A DNA stretch of 64,000 nucleotides, taken from CAMBDS01 sp964355675 (GTDB taxonomy: Bacteria > Electryoneota > AABM5-125-24 > Hatepunaeales > Hatepunaeaceae). Under the pieces are notes generated by a model, which saw only the letters and a list, made by a program, of their open reading frames with translations, did no database searches and was not told where the DNA came from. The stretch is from the NCBI GenBank assembly GCA_964355675.1, contig CAYHEC010000004.1, positions 1 to 64,000 on the forward strand, given 5' to 3'. This document shows positions 16,018 through 25,659 of the stretch, piece by piece. Made by a program: the position numbers and the translations under genes. Positions within the stretch are counted from its first letter, which is position 1, and each line of letters opens with the position of its first letter.

Positions 16018-18048
16018 TTATCCGTTGATTGTGACGGTTACAGCTTTTTGTGTTTTATTACCTGCCCGGTCAGTAACTTCAATCTCATAAGTGTGCTTGC
16101 CTCGCGAAAGGGGTTTCCAAGGACGATAAAAAACTCGTGCGCGTGGTTGATCGTAATCCGCAGGAATTTTCCTTCCATCGAGTCGCACAATGACATTACT
16201 GGCAGAAATACCGGAGCGATCATCTTTGATCACTGCCGAAAATTCGGGAGTGAGCTGAGTTGTTTGGAGTATTTTGGGCAAGCCGATCTGAATCGACGGC
16301 GGCTCTGAGTCGAGTACCAAGGCAAAACGCTCCCAACTGGTAGCGTTGCCAAATAGATATTCATCATCCGATTCTCTTCCAAGAAAAGTCCACCCCATCG
16401 TGCGATTGAAGTAATAGACTCCCCAACGACTGTCTCGGGAATAATCGGGATTTTTCTTAATTTTTACAGTTACCGGCTGTTTTAATGGCTGGTCGCGAGG
16501 CTCAACCCGGTAAACCGACTCAATTTGTCCAGGAATAGAGTAGCCTTCATCGGCTTCAAGTTCAAGCCATAAGCCATCATACAACGAACCAGCTGGAATT
16601 TCGATTTGACAACTACTGTCAGCCGAGAAGATTTTGTTATTAAAATCCTCAGCGGCATAAGCTACTGAGATAGAACGGCTTGACACCATTTTATCTCGTT
16701 GAGTAAATGATTGGATTAGCGCATTGCCATTCCAGAGATGGGATGGCGTCCACCCGGCAACAACACCTCCGGGAATATTTCGAGCTTCCAATTTGGCTTC
16801 TTCTACACCAGAGATCAAAAAGTAACTGACGCCTGGTTGTGCCGCAATACGGATGTAACCGTCGAGCCAGTCGATGGCCGTGGCGTCTTTGGAGCGTCGG
16901 CTCCATCCATTGTTATCGATGAGGATCTGACCGCCCACGCCCCTGCTTGTATCTTCTATTTGATCGCTGACGATTTGAAAGGCGACCTGCGAACTGTTAC
17001 CGGCGACATCGGAAATAGTGATTCGAATGTTAATTGGGTAAGCATCAGCTAATCCGGCATCGATGATACCGTCCCCAGAAAGAAAGGCGAGCCTGTTCCC
17101 TGGAACCCTGAACAGGCGGTGATAGCTTCCCTTGCCTCGTCGTTGCAAGCGATAATCGCGTTCTACCTCGATCATTCTCGTCTGATCAAAATCAAATCCG
17201 TCAAACTGGGTTGTCCAGTACGTTTCACCACCAACATCAAGATCTATTTTATAAGCCGCCATTTCGTTCGACGCCGCGTCGGCTTGGTCGTAGGCGTCGA
17301 GTGAAATGCCGATTCGACCTGAAGCTCCGATAGGATCACCGGGAAAGAATGTGCCATCTTTTTGGCGCAACAATCGAGCGTAAAGTCTTGACTGAATATC
17401 TCCTTCAATCGTAGAAGCTCCATCTAAAGGAGTCAAAGCAATACCAACCGGAACCGGTGGGATATGATCTGCGATAAAAATTCCGTTAGTGAGTGGGTTG
17501 AGGGGGCGTTGATTACTGTCCCTAATCTCGAAATGGAGATGCGGATGGACAGTCCCGGTAACACCACTGTAAGCGACAATATCGCCTCTTTTAAAGGCAA
17601 TCCCCGAATCCCCTTCCCAGAAAAGATCCGCCTCGAAATTTCCTGTCGCTTCCTGAATACCGCGCACCCGTTCTGCCACGTTGGGAGCGAAACGATCGAG
17701 ATGAGCATAGACCGCGATCCTGCCGTCCTTCAGTGTCAGGTAGAGCGCTTTACCATACCCGTTAGCCTGAACCTTAACCCGGTTCACCGTTCCGTCATCT
17801 ACGGCGAGGCACGCTCTCGATTTGACTCCCCAAGTCTTGATATCGATACCACCGTGAAAGTGGCGTGGGCGAAACTCACAGAAACTTGCTGAAAGTCCAG
17901 GTTCTGTTTGAAGCGGCCAGAGGAGTTGCTGAGAAGATGCCACTCCAGTCATTAACAAAAATAAGAGTAGACCGGACAAAGGCTTCAAAATACTGGAGAG
18001 GATCGCATTCAGGTTGAAGGACTTAAATTCTATAATTTCCTTAATCAA
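16018..18048 (-). CDS. M23-family peptidoglycan peptidase with long C-terminal region
   Basis: 676 residues. A signal anchor (about 21-40) is followed by a LytM/M23 domain: HFHGGIDI (about 63-70), the VYAHLDRF segment (about 112-119) and the HPHLHFEIRD signature (about 168-177), matching zinc-ligand spacing for an active endopeptidase. The remaining 480 residues are beta-rich, ending in a Big/Ig-like domain (KHTYEIEVTDRAGNKTQ). The start is TTG at 18048, overlapping the TPR gene stop with GAGG just upstream. It sits at the end of the mre-rodA operon, which points to cell-wall remodelling during elongation. Confidence 0.88.
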   Translation of the reverse strand: MIKEIIEFKSFNLNAILSSILKPLSGLLLFLLMTGVASSQQLLWPLQTEPGLSASFCEFRPRHFHGGIDIKTWGVKSRACLAVDDGTVNRVKVQANGYGKALYLTLKDGRIAVYAHLDRFAPNVAERVRGIQEATGNFEADLFWEGDSGIAFKRGDIVAYSGVTGTVHPHLHFEIRDSNQRPLNPLTNGIFIADHIPPVPVGIALTPLDGASTIEGDIQSRLYARLLRQKDGTFFPGDPIGASGRIGISLDAYDQADAASNEMAAYKIDLDVGGETYWTTQFDGFDFDQTRMIEVERDYRLQRRGKGSYHRLFRVPGNRLAFLSGDGIIDAGLADAYPINIRITISDVAGNSSQVAFQIVSDQIEDTSRGVGGQILIDNNGWSRRSKDATAIDWLDGYIRIAAQPGVSYFLISGVEEAKLEARNIPGGVVAGWTPSHLWNGNALIQSFTQRDKMVSSRSISVAYAAEDFNNKIFSADSSCQIEIPAGSLYDGLWLELEADEGYSIPGQIESVYRVEPRDQPLKQPVTVKIKKNPDYSRDSRWGVYYFNRTMGWTFLGRESDDEYLFGNATSWERFALVLDSEPPSIQIGLPKILQTTQLTPEFSAVIKDDRSGISASNVIVRLDGRKIPADYDQPRARVFYRPWKPLSRGKHTYEIEVTDRAGNKTQKAVTVTING

Positions 18049-18527
18049 TTACCTCGTGTTCCGGGCGGAATTTTATTCAATTCTTTCCTGACCAGATCTG
18101 CTTTGGAACTTGAAGGGTAGTCCCTCAAAAACCGGGTCAACTCCCATCTGGCGGCGTCGTTCCAACCAAGCTTTATATAACAGGCGGCAACTTTGTAGCG
18201 AGAATCTTCCTCTTTGTTCGAACGAGGAATCAGCAGGACCCGTTCGAAACTGTTTAAAGCTCGCACGTAGCCCTTCATGCCGTAATAACATTCGGCCAGC
18301 CAAAAGAGGGTATTAGCGTGAAGTGGGCCAGCGTTTTTATTAGCGCTGAGCGCGACGAACATCTCGGCGGCTTTTTGATAATCAGGTTGCGCCTTTGCTG
18401 ACCGAAAAGTGGCAAGCGCCGCATCATAATCGGTTTGAAAACTCGCAAGCAAAGTAGTCGATAACAGCAAGTTTGCAAGAATCAACCCGGCAAGAACAAT
18501 GCCTGTCTTGCGATAATCATGTCTCAT
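18045..18527 (-). CDS. Exported TPR-repeat protein
   Basis: 160 residues with a signal peptide or N-terminal anchor (KTGIVLAGLILANLLLSTTLLASF) and about three TPR-like helix pairs, e.g. YQKAAEMFVALSANKNAG, TLFWLAECYYGMKGYVRAL and KVAACYIKLGWNDAARWEL. It resembles BamD/CpoB-type scaffolds, but the exact family is not clear. It lies 15 nt after rodA and overlaps the M23 peptidase gene by 4 nt. That context suggests it tethers the hydrolase or another wall enzyme. Confidence 0.8.
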   Translation of the reverse strand: MRHDYRKTGIVLAGLILANLLLSTTLLASFQTDYDAALATFRSAKAQPDYQKAAEMFVALSANKNAGPLHANTLFWLAECYYGMKGYVRALNSFERVLLIPRSNKEEDSRYKVAACYIKLGWNDAARWELTRFLRDYPSSSKADLVRKELNKIPPGTRGN

Positions 18528-18542
18528 GGTGACTCTCTCATC

Positions 18543-19772
18543 TTATTCCCTTCGATAAATACCCGTTGACAGTAGAATGCCTGTATTGATCATACAAGTC
18601 ATTAAGAAGGATCCACCATAACTAAGAAAAGGAAGAGGGATCCCTGTCACGGGCATAATTCCTATTGCCATACCGATGTTGACTACAGCATGATATATAA
18701 TCATCGTTGTAATCCCTGCGGCTACCAATCCTGCAAATGGACTTCGGGTTCGAGCGGCAATTTTAATACCTCTCCACCCATAAATAAAGAATAATAAAAG
18801 TACGGAAGTTGTACCCCAAAGTCCAAATTCTTCACCAGCTAAAGCAAATATAAAATCGGTATGTTGCTGAGGCAAGAATCGGAGCTGTGTTTGGGTACCT
18901 TGAAGCCAACCAGTTCCCAATAGACCTCCGGAACCGATTGCGACCTTGGACTGAATAATCTGATACCCTGCACCGAGAGGGTCGGCTCCCGGATCAATGA
19001 ACGTTGTCAAACGTTTTTGTTGGTAGGGTTCGAGTTTGTTCCAAGCCATCGAAGCAAAAAATGTTGCCCCTATGATAAGTAGAGTCAACAGACTTAATCC
19101 AACCCATCGCATTCCAGCCCGTCTCATCCACCAATATCCAATTGCCTCTAAAGGAACGGTAGCCCAAGGAAAAACAGTAATAAACATAGCAACAAACGGC
19201 ATAGCGCCAAGAAGATAATACCATAATGGTAATCCCCACCAGGCCAGCAGTGTTGCACCAATTACAGGAAAGAGCGAAGATGTACCAAGATCAGGTTGAG
19301 AAAGTATCAAGATAAACGGTAAAGAGGCAAATAGCCCAACTCCAATTAGAGCATAACGTTCAGTTTGATCGGGTCTGACACCGGAAAGGAATCTTGCGGC
19401 GGCAATTAAAAAGAATACTTTTGCGGGTTCGGATGGTTGAAAATTAAATCCTCCTAAAGATATCCAACGTTTGGCGCCGAGCGCAGTCACTCCGATTAAT
19501 GGTACGAGTATCAACATGAAAATCGCTAATCCATAAACAATATAAGCAAGTGCAAAGTAATAACGGGTCGGAATTACTGTTGCGATTATCATAAAGATAA
19601 AACCTGCAATAGCAAATGTCAGTTGTTTTTCAAAGTGCGAAGAATCGAAGAGAGCGTTATCGGCGCTATAAATAAGCATTAACCCAATTCCAACGAGCGC
19701 AAGTGTGGTTAACAGCAGGGGTCTGTCAAGGGATTGCCATTTACCAGTCGAAACAATTCGCTCACTCATCAT
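18543..19772 (-). CDS. rodA: Rod-shape SEDS glycosyltransferase RodA
   Basis: 409 residues with about ten transmembrane helices, the SEDS peptidoglycan polymerase of the elongasome. Signatures: GAKRWISLGGFNFQPSEPAK (about 94-113), SQPDLGTS (about 158-165, with the catalytic Asp), GTGWLQGTQTQLRFLPQQHTD (about 285) and the C-terminal PVTGIPLPFLSYGGSF. It overlaps the stop of the PBP2 gene, the classical mrdA-mrdB pairing. Its partner PBP2 supplies the transpeptidase activity. Confidence 0.96.
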   Translation of the reverse strand: MMSERIVSTGKWQSLDRPLLLTTLALVGIGLMLIYSADNALFDSSHFEKQLTFAIAGFIFMIIATVIPTRYYFALAYIVYGLAIFMLILVPLIGVTALGAKRWISLGGFNFQPSEPAKVFFLIAAARFLSGVRPDQTERYALIGVGLFASLPFILILSQPDLGTSSLFPVIGATLLAWWGLPLWYYLLGAMPFVAMFITVFPWATVPLEAIGYWWMRRAGMRWVGLSLLTLLIIGATFFASMAWNKLEPYQQKRLTTFIDPGADPLGAGYQIIQSKVAIGSGGLLGTGWLQGTQTQLRFLPQQHTDFIFALAGEEFGLWGTTSVLLLFFIYGWRGIKIAARTRSPFAGLVAAGITTMIIYHAVVNIGMAIGIMPVTGIPLPFLSYGGSFLMTCMINTGILLSTGIYRRE

Positions 19773-21633
19773 CAATAATCACAGAAGGTTGCGAGTTGGG
19801 CACTGTCTGCCCGACTTTTTTCACTGAATCGATCGTGGCTGGTGGTGGGGTCCAGCCGGGACGCAACGGTCTTGGACCAGGATATAAATCATAAATATAG
19901 CGTTCCATGAGCGAACATGCTACGGGCGCCGCCGCGGAAGACCCATGCTCTCCATGTTCGACAATTACTGCAATAGCAATAATCGGTTCCTCAAGCGGCG
20001 CGAATCCGACAAAAACCGCATGGTCCTTGCCATGAGGGTTTTGTGCCGTACCGGTTTTGCCACAAATTGTAATATCGGTTCGTCGTTGCAGGTATGCGGT
20101 ACCGCCAGGCTCATTTATTACCATTCGCATAGCTTCTCTCACTCGAGCCAGAGTCTCAGGCTTTGCTCTCAGAGGTCGGATTTCAGGATCCCTGGCCATG
20201 ATTTCACCGGTTACCGGATTGTGAATTTCCTTGGCGAGGTGAGGTTTGCACACCCAGCCACTGGCTATTGCGGCGGAATAAACTGCGAGCTGAACAGGTG
20301 TTACAGTAACTTCGCCCTGACCAATTGATATATTTGCAACCTGTCCGTTACTCCATTTTTTTTCACCGTATCTTTTATTCAAATACTTTTCCGTAGGAGC
20401 AATTCCCCTGACTTCGCCATCGAGATCGATCCCAGTCCTCGATCCAAATCCATATTCGACAATCATCTTCCCCATTCTCGCCGCGCCAAGCCTGAGTCCA
20501 AGGGTATAAAAAAACACATCGCAGGAATGCTGAAGACCGGTAGCCCAGTACATCCTGCCATGCCCTCTTTTCTGCCAGCAACCAAATCTTCTATTTCCGA
20601 TCTGCAGGCCGCCACCGCAACTCGCAGAAAAGTCCTCGGAAACGATCCCTTCCTCAAAACCGGCAGACAAGATAGCCATTTTAAAAGTGGAGCCGGGAGG
20701 GTAGATACCTTGAATAGCCCTGTTGATCAGCGGATGATCCGGATCATTTTGCAGTGATGACCAGACCTCTTGTGGCATAACGCCTGAAAATAGTTCGGGA
20801 TCGTAATCAGGGAGACTTAGTAAAGTTAAGACGCCCCCAGTACGCGGATCAAGAGCGACAACTGCTCCGGGGCGTCCCGCCATAAGCTCGAAGGCATAGC
20901 GTTGTAAATCGCCTTCGATATTCAAGTGTAAATCCCAGCCAGCTTGGGATGGCGTTGGAGGCGGATCCGTAACCTCACCATGAATTCGGCCATTAGCATC
21001 AACTTCGAGATACCTGACTCCGGGAACACCTCCGAGCCATTCTTCGTAGATTTTTTCCAGACCCCTTTTGCCTACGAAGCCAAATCTGGGCTTTTGGTTT
21101 TTGGGATCAGGTGGTGGTTCACCGATATATCCAAGAAAATGAACAGCTTGGGGAAGGGCGTAAGATCGCTTTGATTCGAGTTGGTAACTGACACCGGGAA
21201 GATCCACTTTATTGGCTTCCAATCTCGCCAGAGATGAAATAGTGATGTCGCGGAGGACAGGTATCGGCTGGAATGTGTGCCATCCACGATGCGCTATTCG
21301 CTTGCTAATGACAGCCGAATCGAGGTCGAGTATGTAGGCAAGTAAGTTAATTACGCTGGGATTCCTTTTAACCGTCCAAGGGAGAGCATAAACGGTGTAA
21401 ATCGGCCGGTTATCCACGAGGAGCTCGCCTTTTGAATCGTAGATTCTGCCGCGAGCTGGCTCGATGATGTCGGCGCGTAACCGGTTGGCGGCGGCTTGCT
21501 TGAGGAAGGCAGGACGCTGGACAATCTGCATCATAAATAGTTTAAGTCCAAGAAGGATGATCAGAATGACCAGAAAGCTAAGGAAAAAGCGTCCCCTCTG
21601 CTCGCGCCACCAGATGAACGAAGGGCGTTTCAC
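19762..21633 (-). CDS. mrdA: Penicillin-binding protein 2 (transpeptidase)
   Basis: 623 residues, class B PBP of the elongation machinery. One N-terminal transmembrane helix (about 18-38), then the PBP dimerisation/pedestal domain starting RGRIYDSKGELLVDN (about 61). The transpeptidase has SxxK at Ser315-Lys318 (PGSTFKMA), SxN-equivalent S370-C-D and KTGTA at about 526-530. All catalytic motifs are intact. Translationally coupled to rodA and 7 nt after mreD. The C-terminal tail after about 590 is Pro-rich. Confidence 0.96.
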   Translation of the reverse strand: MKRPSFIWWREQRGRFFLSFLVILIILLGLKLFMMQIVQRPAFLKQAAANRLRADIIEPARGRIYDSKGELLVDNRPIYTVYALPWTVKRNPSVINLLAYILDLDSAVISKRIAHRGWHTFQPIPVLRDITISSLARLEANKVDLPGVSYQLESKRSYALPQAVHFLGYIGEPPPDPKNQKPRFGFVGKRGLEKIYEEWLGGVPGVRYLEVDANGRIHGEVTDPPPTPSQAGWDLHLNIEGDLQRYAFELMAGRPGAVVALDPRTGGVLTLLSLPDYDPELFSGVMPQEVWSSLQNDPDHPLINRAIQGIYPPGSTFKMAILSAGFEEGIVSEDFSASCGGGLQIGNRRFGCWQKRGHGRMYWATGLQHSCDVFFYTLGLRLGAARMGKMIVEYGFGSRTGIDLDGEVRGIAPTEKYLNKRYGEKKWSNGQVANISIGQGEVTVTPVQLAVYSAAIASGWVCKPHLAKEIHNPVTGEIMARDPEIRPLRAKPETLARVREAMRMVINEPGGTAYLQRRTDITICGKTGTAQNPHGKDHAVFVGFAPLEEPIIAIAVIVEHGEHGSSAAAPVACSLMERYIYDLYPGPRPLRPGWTPPPATIDSVKKVGQTVPNSQPSVIIDDE

Positions 21634-21640
21634 AACTCAT

Positions 21641-22165
21641 TCACTTGTAAGTACGCCGGCCTCGTGTATTCGCCGGAGCCAGTGGACCACGACTTCTGGT
21701 CCCCATGGGAGCAACTGCCCACAAGAGACCCGCAATCAAGGTGTAAAGTGTTCCTGGAAGGACGAAACGGAAAATGTAGGTGAGGATATTTGAGTCATCA
21801 CCCAGAGGTGAAACAACTCCAATGAAAATGCCCTGAACGATTGAGGCTGAGGCAAGCAGAAATAACCACCAACCAATAGCGACTGAGCCGACGCGATTAT
21901 CGACCCAGATGCCTATCCAAAACGCGAGAGTACTGTTTATCAAAGCATTGACGCCAATCGGCCCAAGGGAAAGAAAATCGAGTAACAAACCAAGTATAAA
22001 TCCGATGAGCAGACCTGATTTGCGGCCGTACCTTAGTGTTACCAATAAAGTGTAGATAAGTATAAAATCAGGCCGAACATCAAAAAGTTGCAATAAAGGT
22101 CCGGTTCCGACCTGAATTAGCAGAATACCCGCGCCAATCAAGATTGTTCGAAAAATTTCATTCAT
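21641..22165 (-). CDS. mreD: Rod shape-determining protein MreD
   Basis: 174 residues with five or six transmembrane segments (e.g. ILIGAGILLIQVG, LIGFILGLLLDFLSLGPIG, IGWWLFLLASASIVQGIFIG). The DFLSLGPIGVNAL motif is characteristic of the family. It bridges MreC and the PBP2-RodA pair in the inner membrane. It overlaps the mreC stop by 8 nt. Confidence 0.92.
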   Translation of the reverse strand: MNEIFRTILIGAGILLIQVGTGPLLQLFDVRPDFILIYTLLVTLRYGRKSGLLIGFILGLLLDFLSLGPIGVNALINSTLAFWIGIWVDNRVGSVAIGWWLFLLASASIVQGIFIGVVSPLGDDSNILTYIFRFVLPGTLYTLIAGLLWAVAPMGTRSRGPLAPANTRGRRTYK

Positions 22166-22937
22166 TGACGAATGTCGATCGAATAATGAATACTTCTTCC
22201 AAGCGGCGTTTGTCGATGCTCGGCTTTACGTCAACGTATAACAGCCATCCTTCAGGTGAGGGCGATACCTTAACACAACTTCCGATCATTAAACCGGGAG
22301 GAAAAACACCACCCTCTCCAGATGTTACAACCGAATCTCCAAGCGCCGCTTCAGCGGAGAGAGGTACACCTTGAAGTCGCATTCTTCCATTTGGAGCGGC
22401 ATGGATGATTCCTGTTTCGGAACCTTTGATCAGTTTTGCGGCAACACCCAAATTGGGATCTTCCAGCAGTTGGATAATCGAACTATTTTCATGCACTCTG
22501 TAAACTCTTCCGACTAAACCGTCGGGAGTTATCGCGGCTTGACCAGTGACAATTCCGTCGGCATACCCACGATTAATCACTATCCCTTTAATTCCTTCAT
22601 CAGAAGTAAATCCTACAACTTCAGCGGCGGTCAATTCCAATCTTGATCGGACGCGGAAATCGAGAAGATTTCTAAGTCGGTCGTTTTCTCGCGTCACCTC
22701 GTTCAGTCGGCTTTCATCGACTTTATGTTCGGTCAATTCCCTTCTCAAGCGACTATTTTCTGACCAAAGTGCAAATATTTTTACTCCCACAGTGATAGGA
22801 TAGCTTCCAACTGCTACGAGGTCTGTAATCTGACCTTGAGGCGCGAAGTAGGCGTTATCACGGGTGGAAAGTATCAACACAATAGAAAGCGCCGTGGTCA
22901 TCAGCCACGGCAACAATCTTTTCATCAGAGAAAACAA
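22158..22937 (-). CDS. mreC: Rod shape-determining protein MreC
   Basis: 259 residues: an N-terminal transmembrane helix (about 9-22), a coiled coil (about 52-88, ENSRLRRELTEHKVDESRLNE) and two beta-barrel domains carrying GFTSDEGIKGIVINRGYADGI and GLVGRVYRVHENSSIIQLL. It links MreB to the periplasmic synthases and activates PBP2. The start at 22937 is used; an ATG four codons further in (MKRLLPW) is also possible. It lies 11 nt after mreB. Confidence 0.94.
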   Translation of the reverse strand: MFSLMKRLLPWLMTTALSIVLILSTRDNAYFAPQGQITDLVAVGSYPITVGVKIFALWSENSRLRRELTEHKVDESRLNEVTRENDRLRNLLDFRVRSRLELTAAEVVGFTSDEGIKGIVINRGYADGIVTGQAAITPDGLVGRVYRVHENSSIIQLLEDPNLGVAAKLIKGSETGIIHAAPNGRMRLQGVPLSAEAALGDSVVTSGEGGVFPPGLMIGSCVKVSPSPEGWLLYVDVKPSIDKRRLEEVFIIRSTFVNE

Positions 22938-22948
22938 GGTCGAAATGC

Positions 22949-23974
22949 CTAATTATTGGTCAACAAAACGTCCTGGTAGGAATCGATATCTTCAAGGACA
23001 TGACCCGTACCTCGGACGACACATGTCAAGGGATCGTCTGCGATATTAACAGGTAGATTTGTCTCATCTCTCAGGCGTTGATCGAGCCGTTTTAACAGCG
23101 CGCCACCGCCAGTAAGGATGATTCCCCGGTCACGAATATCGGCAGATAATTCCGGTGGACACTTCTCAAGGGCTTCACGCACAGCGGCGATAATCTGGGA
23201 GAGTGGTTCAGTCAATGCCTCACGAATTTCTTCCGAGCTAATTTCAACAGCTTTAGGCATGCCAGAAACAAGATCGCGACCTTTGGCTGTCAATACTATT
23301 TCCTCAGGCATTGCCATAGCGGATCCGACGGTTTTCTTGATCCACTCGGCCATTCTTTCACCGATTAAAAGATTATAATTCCTGCGAATAAAATTGGCAA
23401 TAGCGTCGTCCATTTCATCGCCGGCGGTGCGGATTGAGTGCATCGTGACGATTCCAGAGAGTGAGATAATCGCAATTTCAGTTGTACCGCCGCCAATATC
23501 AACGATCATCGATCCAACTGGATCTTTGACGGGAAGCTGGACACCCAGCGCGGCGGCCATCGGCTCAGCTATTAAATAAACCTCACGTGCTCCGGCGTAT
23601 TCAGCCGAGTCCCTGATGACTCTTTTCTCGGATTTGGTTACTCCGGAAGGAACACAAACAATAATGCGAGGGCGCATTAGTCGGTTGTTTTGAACTCTTC
23701 TGATAAATGAGCGGATCATCAGCTCGGCGACTTCGTCGTCATCGATAACACCGTCACGCATGGGACGAATGACCTCGATATCTCCATGCGTCTTCCCCAT
23801 CATTTCGCGTGCCTGCCACCCGATCGCAATAACCTTACGTTCGCGCCGAGTGACCGCCACGACAGACGGTTCATTGATGACTATACCCTGCCCTTTGACA
23901 TAGACAAGAGTATTAGCCGTGCCGAGATCTATCGCAATATCTTTTGAGATCAGTGAGAGAAAGTCGGAAGCCAT
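22949..23974 (-). CDS. mreB: Actin-like cell shape protein MreB
   Basis: 341 residues, actin-fold ATPase forming membrane-bound filaments that direct lateral wall growth. Phosphate-1 motif DLGTANTLVYVKGQG (about 16-30), phosphate-2 DIGGGTTEIAIISL (about 163-176) and adenosine motif LTGGGALLKRLD (about 290-301) are all present. It is the first gene of the rod operon, behind a promoter at 24056-24084. Length is typical. Confidence 0.97.
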   Translation of the reverse strand: MASDFLSLISKDIAIDLGTANTLVYVKGQGIVINEPSVVAVTRRERKVIAIGWQAREMMGKTHGDIEVIRPMRDGVIDDDEVAELMIRSFIRRVQNNRLMRPRIIVCVPSGVTKSEKRVIRDSAEYAGAREVYLIAEPMAAALGVQLPVKDPVGSMIVDIGGGTTEIAIISLSGIVTMHSIRTAGDEMDDAIANFIRRNYNLLIGERMAEWIKKTVGSAMAMPEEIVLTAKGRDLVSGMPKAVEISSEEIREALTEPLSQIIAAVREALEKCPPELSADIRDRGIILTGGGALLKRLDQRLRDETNLPVNIADDPLTCVVRGTGHVLEDIDSYQDVLLTNN

Positions 23975-24055
23975 GGAACTTATGAATTAGAGGTTAAAGT
24001 CATCGAGCAGTATTAAGATAACAGCTCGATAATAAACGAAAATTTCGATCTCTTA

Positions 24056-24084
24056 TATATAGTCAAGCAAATCGAATTGTGCAA
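24056..24084 (-). promoter_or_regulatory. Putative sigma-70-type promoter of the mreB operon
   Basis: Minus-strand -35 TTGCAC (24079-24084), a 17-bp spacer and -10 TATATA (24056-24061), about 80 nt before the mreB ATG in the only sizeable gap between purH and mreB. Confidence 0.5.
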
Positions 24085-24099
24085 GGCATTCGACAAAGA

Positions 24100-25659
24100 T
24101 CAATGCCGGAAATGCCTTCTTCCAGTCAGAACCATAACAATTCCTCGCTCATCGGCCGCCGCAATCACTTCCTCATCCTTGACTGAACCGCCGGGCTGGA
24201 TAATAGCTTTAACACCGGCGTCGATCAGGACGTCGAGACCATCTCGGAATGGGAAAAATGCATCTGAAGCCGCTACAGTACCTTCCAAAGGAAGACCAAT
24301 TTGCCGAGCTTTCCAAATAGCTATATTTGCGGCATCGACGCGTGACATTTGCCCGGCTCCGATCCCGACTGTGTGGGAAGCTTCAGCAATGAGGATTGCA
24401 TTTGATTTGATGTATCTGACGACGATCCAAGCAAATTTCAAGGCATCCAGTACTGCGGCATCAGGCGCTTTCTTCGTAACTATCTTAAGATCATCAAGTT
24501 CGGGAAATCCTGTGTCGTATTGTTGAACTAACAGTCCTCCCCAGACTGTCCGCATATCGATACCCTTCACGGGCCGCTCTCCAGGGAGTTTTATAATGCG
24601 CAAATTCTTTGATTTACGAAGTTCCTTAAGAGCATCCGTGCTGTAATCTGGCGCGGCGACTACCTCCATAAAACCTTCGCGCAAGATTTTAGCGGCTTCC
24701 AAATCCACCATGCAGTTAAACCCGGCAATTCCTCCAAAGGCAGAAACCGGATCTGTTAAGCGAGCATTGAAATACGCTTGGGCTGGCGAAGATCCATTGC
24801 CGACACCGCAGGGTGTGGTGTGCTTTAGTATCGAAACAGTTGGCTTAGTAAACTCGCGGGGAAGTCTCAATGCGATATCGAGATCGAGGAGATTGTTAAA
24901 CGATAACTGCTTTCCGCCTAATATTTCAACAGCGGCGACGCCGGATTTACTCTGTCCGCCGATCACGAAGAATTGCGCTTTTTGGTGCGGGTTTTCTCCA
25001 TAACGCAAATCGAGAGCGGCTTCAAGTGGAAGACCAAAGACCGGTGGGAACTCTTCTCGGTCGCCTTCAAGCCACCCGGCGATGCAACCATCGTAATAAG
25101 ACGTCCATCTAAGCGCGGCGGCGGCGAAATCTTTGCGCTCAGTTAAAGTTGTGATGCATCCATTGTTTTCAATCAACTCACCGAAAGACATGAATTGCTC
25201 GGATCGCGCAAGGACGGTCACCCGGTCGAAATTTTTGGCGGCGGCTCTTATCAACGAGACACCGCCAATATCGATCAGCTCGACGGGAGCATGATCCAAA
25301 CGCGCTTTGGAATTTTGGTCGGTGAACGGATAAAGATCAACAACAATCAAATCGACAGGTTCAACACCTATTCGTTGAAGATCAACAGCATCGGCGTCTG
25401 AACCGCCTCGCGCAAGAATCGAAGCATAAATTGCTGGATGAAGTGTTTTAACTCTACCCTGAAGTAAATCGTCGAAACCGGTCAGCCCGGAGAGTCGTTC
25501 GACCGGAAGTCCCGCGGCTGAAAATGCGTCGGCCGTTCCTCCGCTGGCGAGAAGGACGACGCCAAATTTGTGTAACTTATGTGCTAATGCTACAGCAGGT
25601 TCTTTTTGCCAACAGGAGAATATTGCTCTACGGATATGGACGGTATCATTTAATTGCAT
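24100..25659 (-). CDS. purH: Bifunctional AICAR formyltransferase / IMP cyclohydrolase
   Basis: 519 residues catalysing the last two steps of IMP synthesis. The N-terminal MGS-like IMP cyclohydrolase domain (about 1-190) has VLLASGGTADAF and GRVKTLHPAIYASIL. The AICAR formyltransferase domain has LRYGENPHQKAQFF (about 228) and the catalytic KHTTPCG (about 283-289), ending SDAFFPFRDGLDVLIDAGVKAIIQPGGSVKD. It starts immediately after purN, in the same operon. Confidence 0.97.
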   Translation of the reverse strand: MQLNDTVHIRRAIFSCWQKEPAVALAHKLHKFGVVLLASGGTADAFSAAGLPVERLSGLTGFDDLLQGRVKTLHPAIYASILARGGSDADAVDLQRIGVEPVDLIVVDLYPFTDQNSKARLDHAPVELIDIGGVSLIRAAAKNFDRVTVLARSEQFMSFGELIENNGCITTLTERKDFAAAALRWTSYYDGCIAGWLEGDREEFPPVFGLPLEAALDLRYGENPHQKAQFFVIGGQSKSGVAAVEILGGKQLSFNNLLDLDIALRLPREFTKPTVSILKHTTPCGVGNGSSPAQAYFNARLTDPVSAFGGIAGFNCMVDLEAAKILREGFMEVVAAPDYSTDALKELRKSKNLRIIKLPGERPVKGIDMRTVWGGLLVQQYDTGFPELDDLKIVTKKAPDAAVLDALKFAWIVVRYIKSNAILIAEASHTVGIGAGQMSRVDAANIAIWKARQIGLPLEGTVAASDAFFPFRDGLDVLIDAGVKAIIQPGGSVKDEEVIAAADERGIVMVLTGRRHFRH

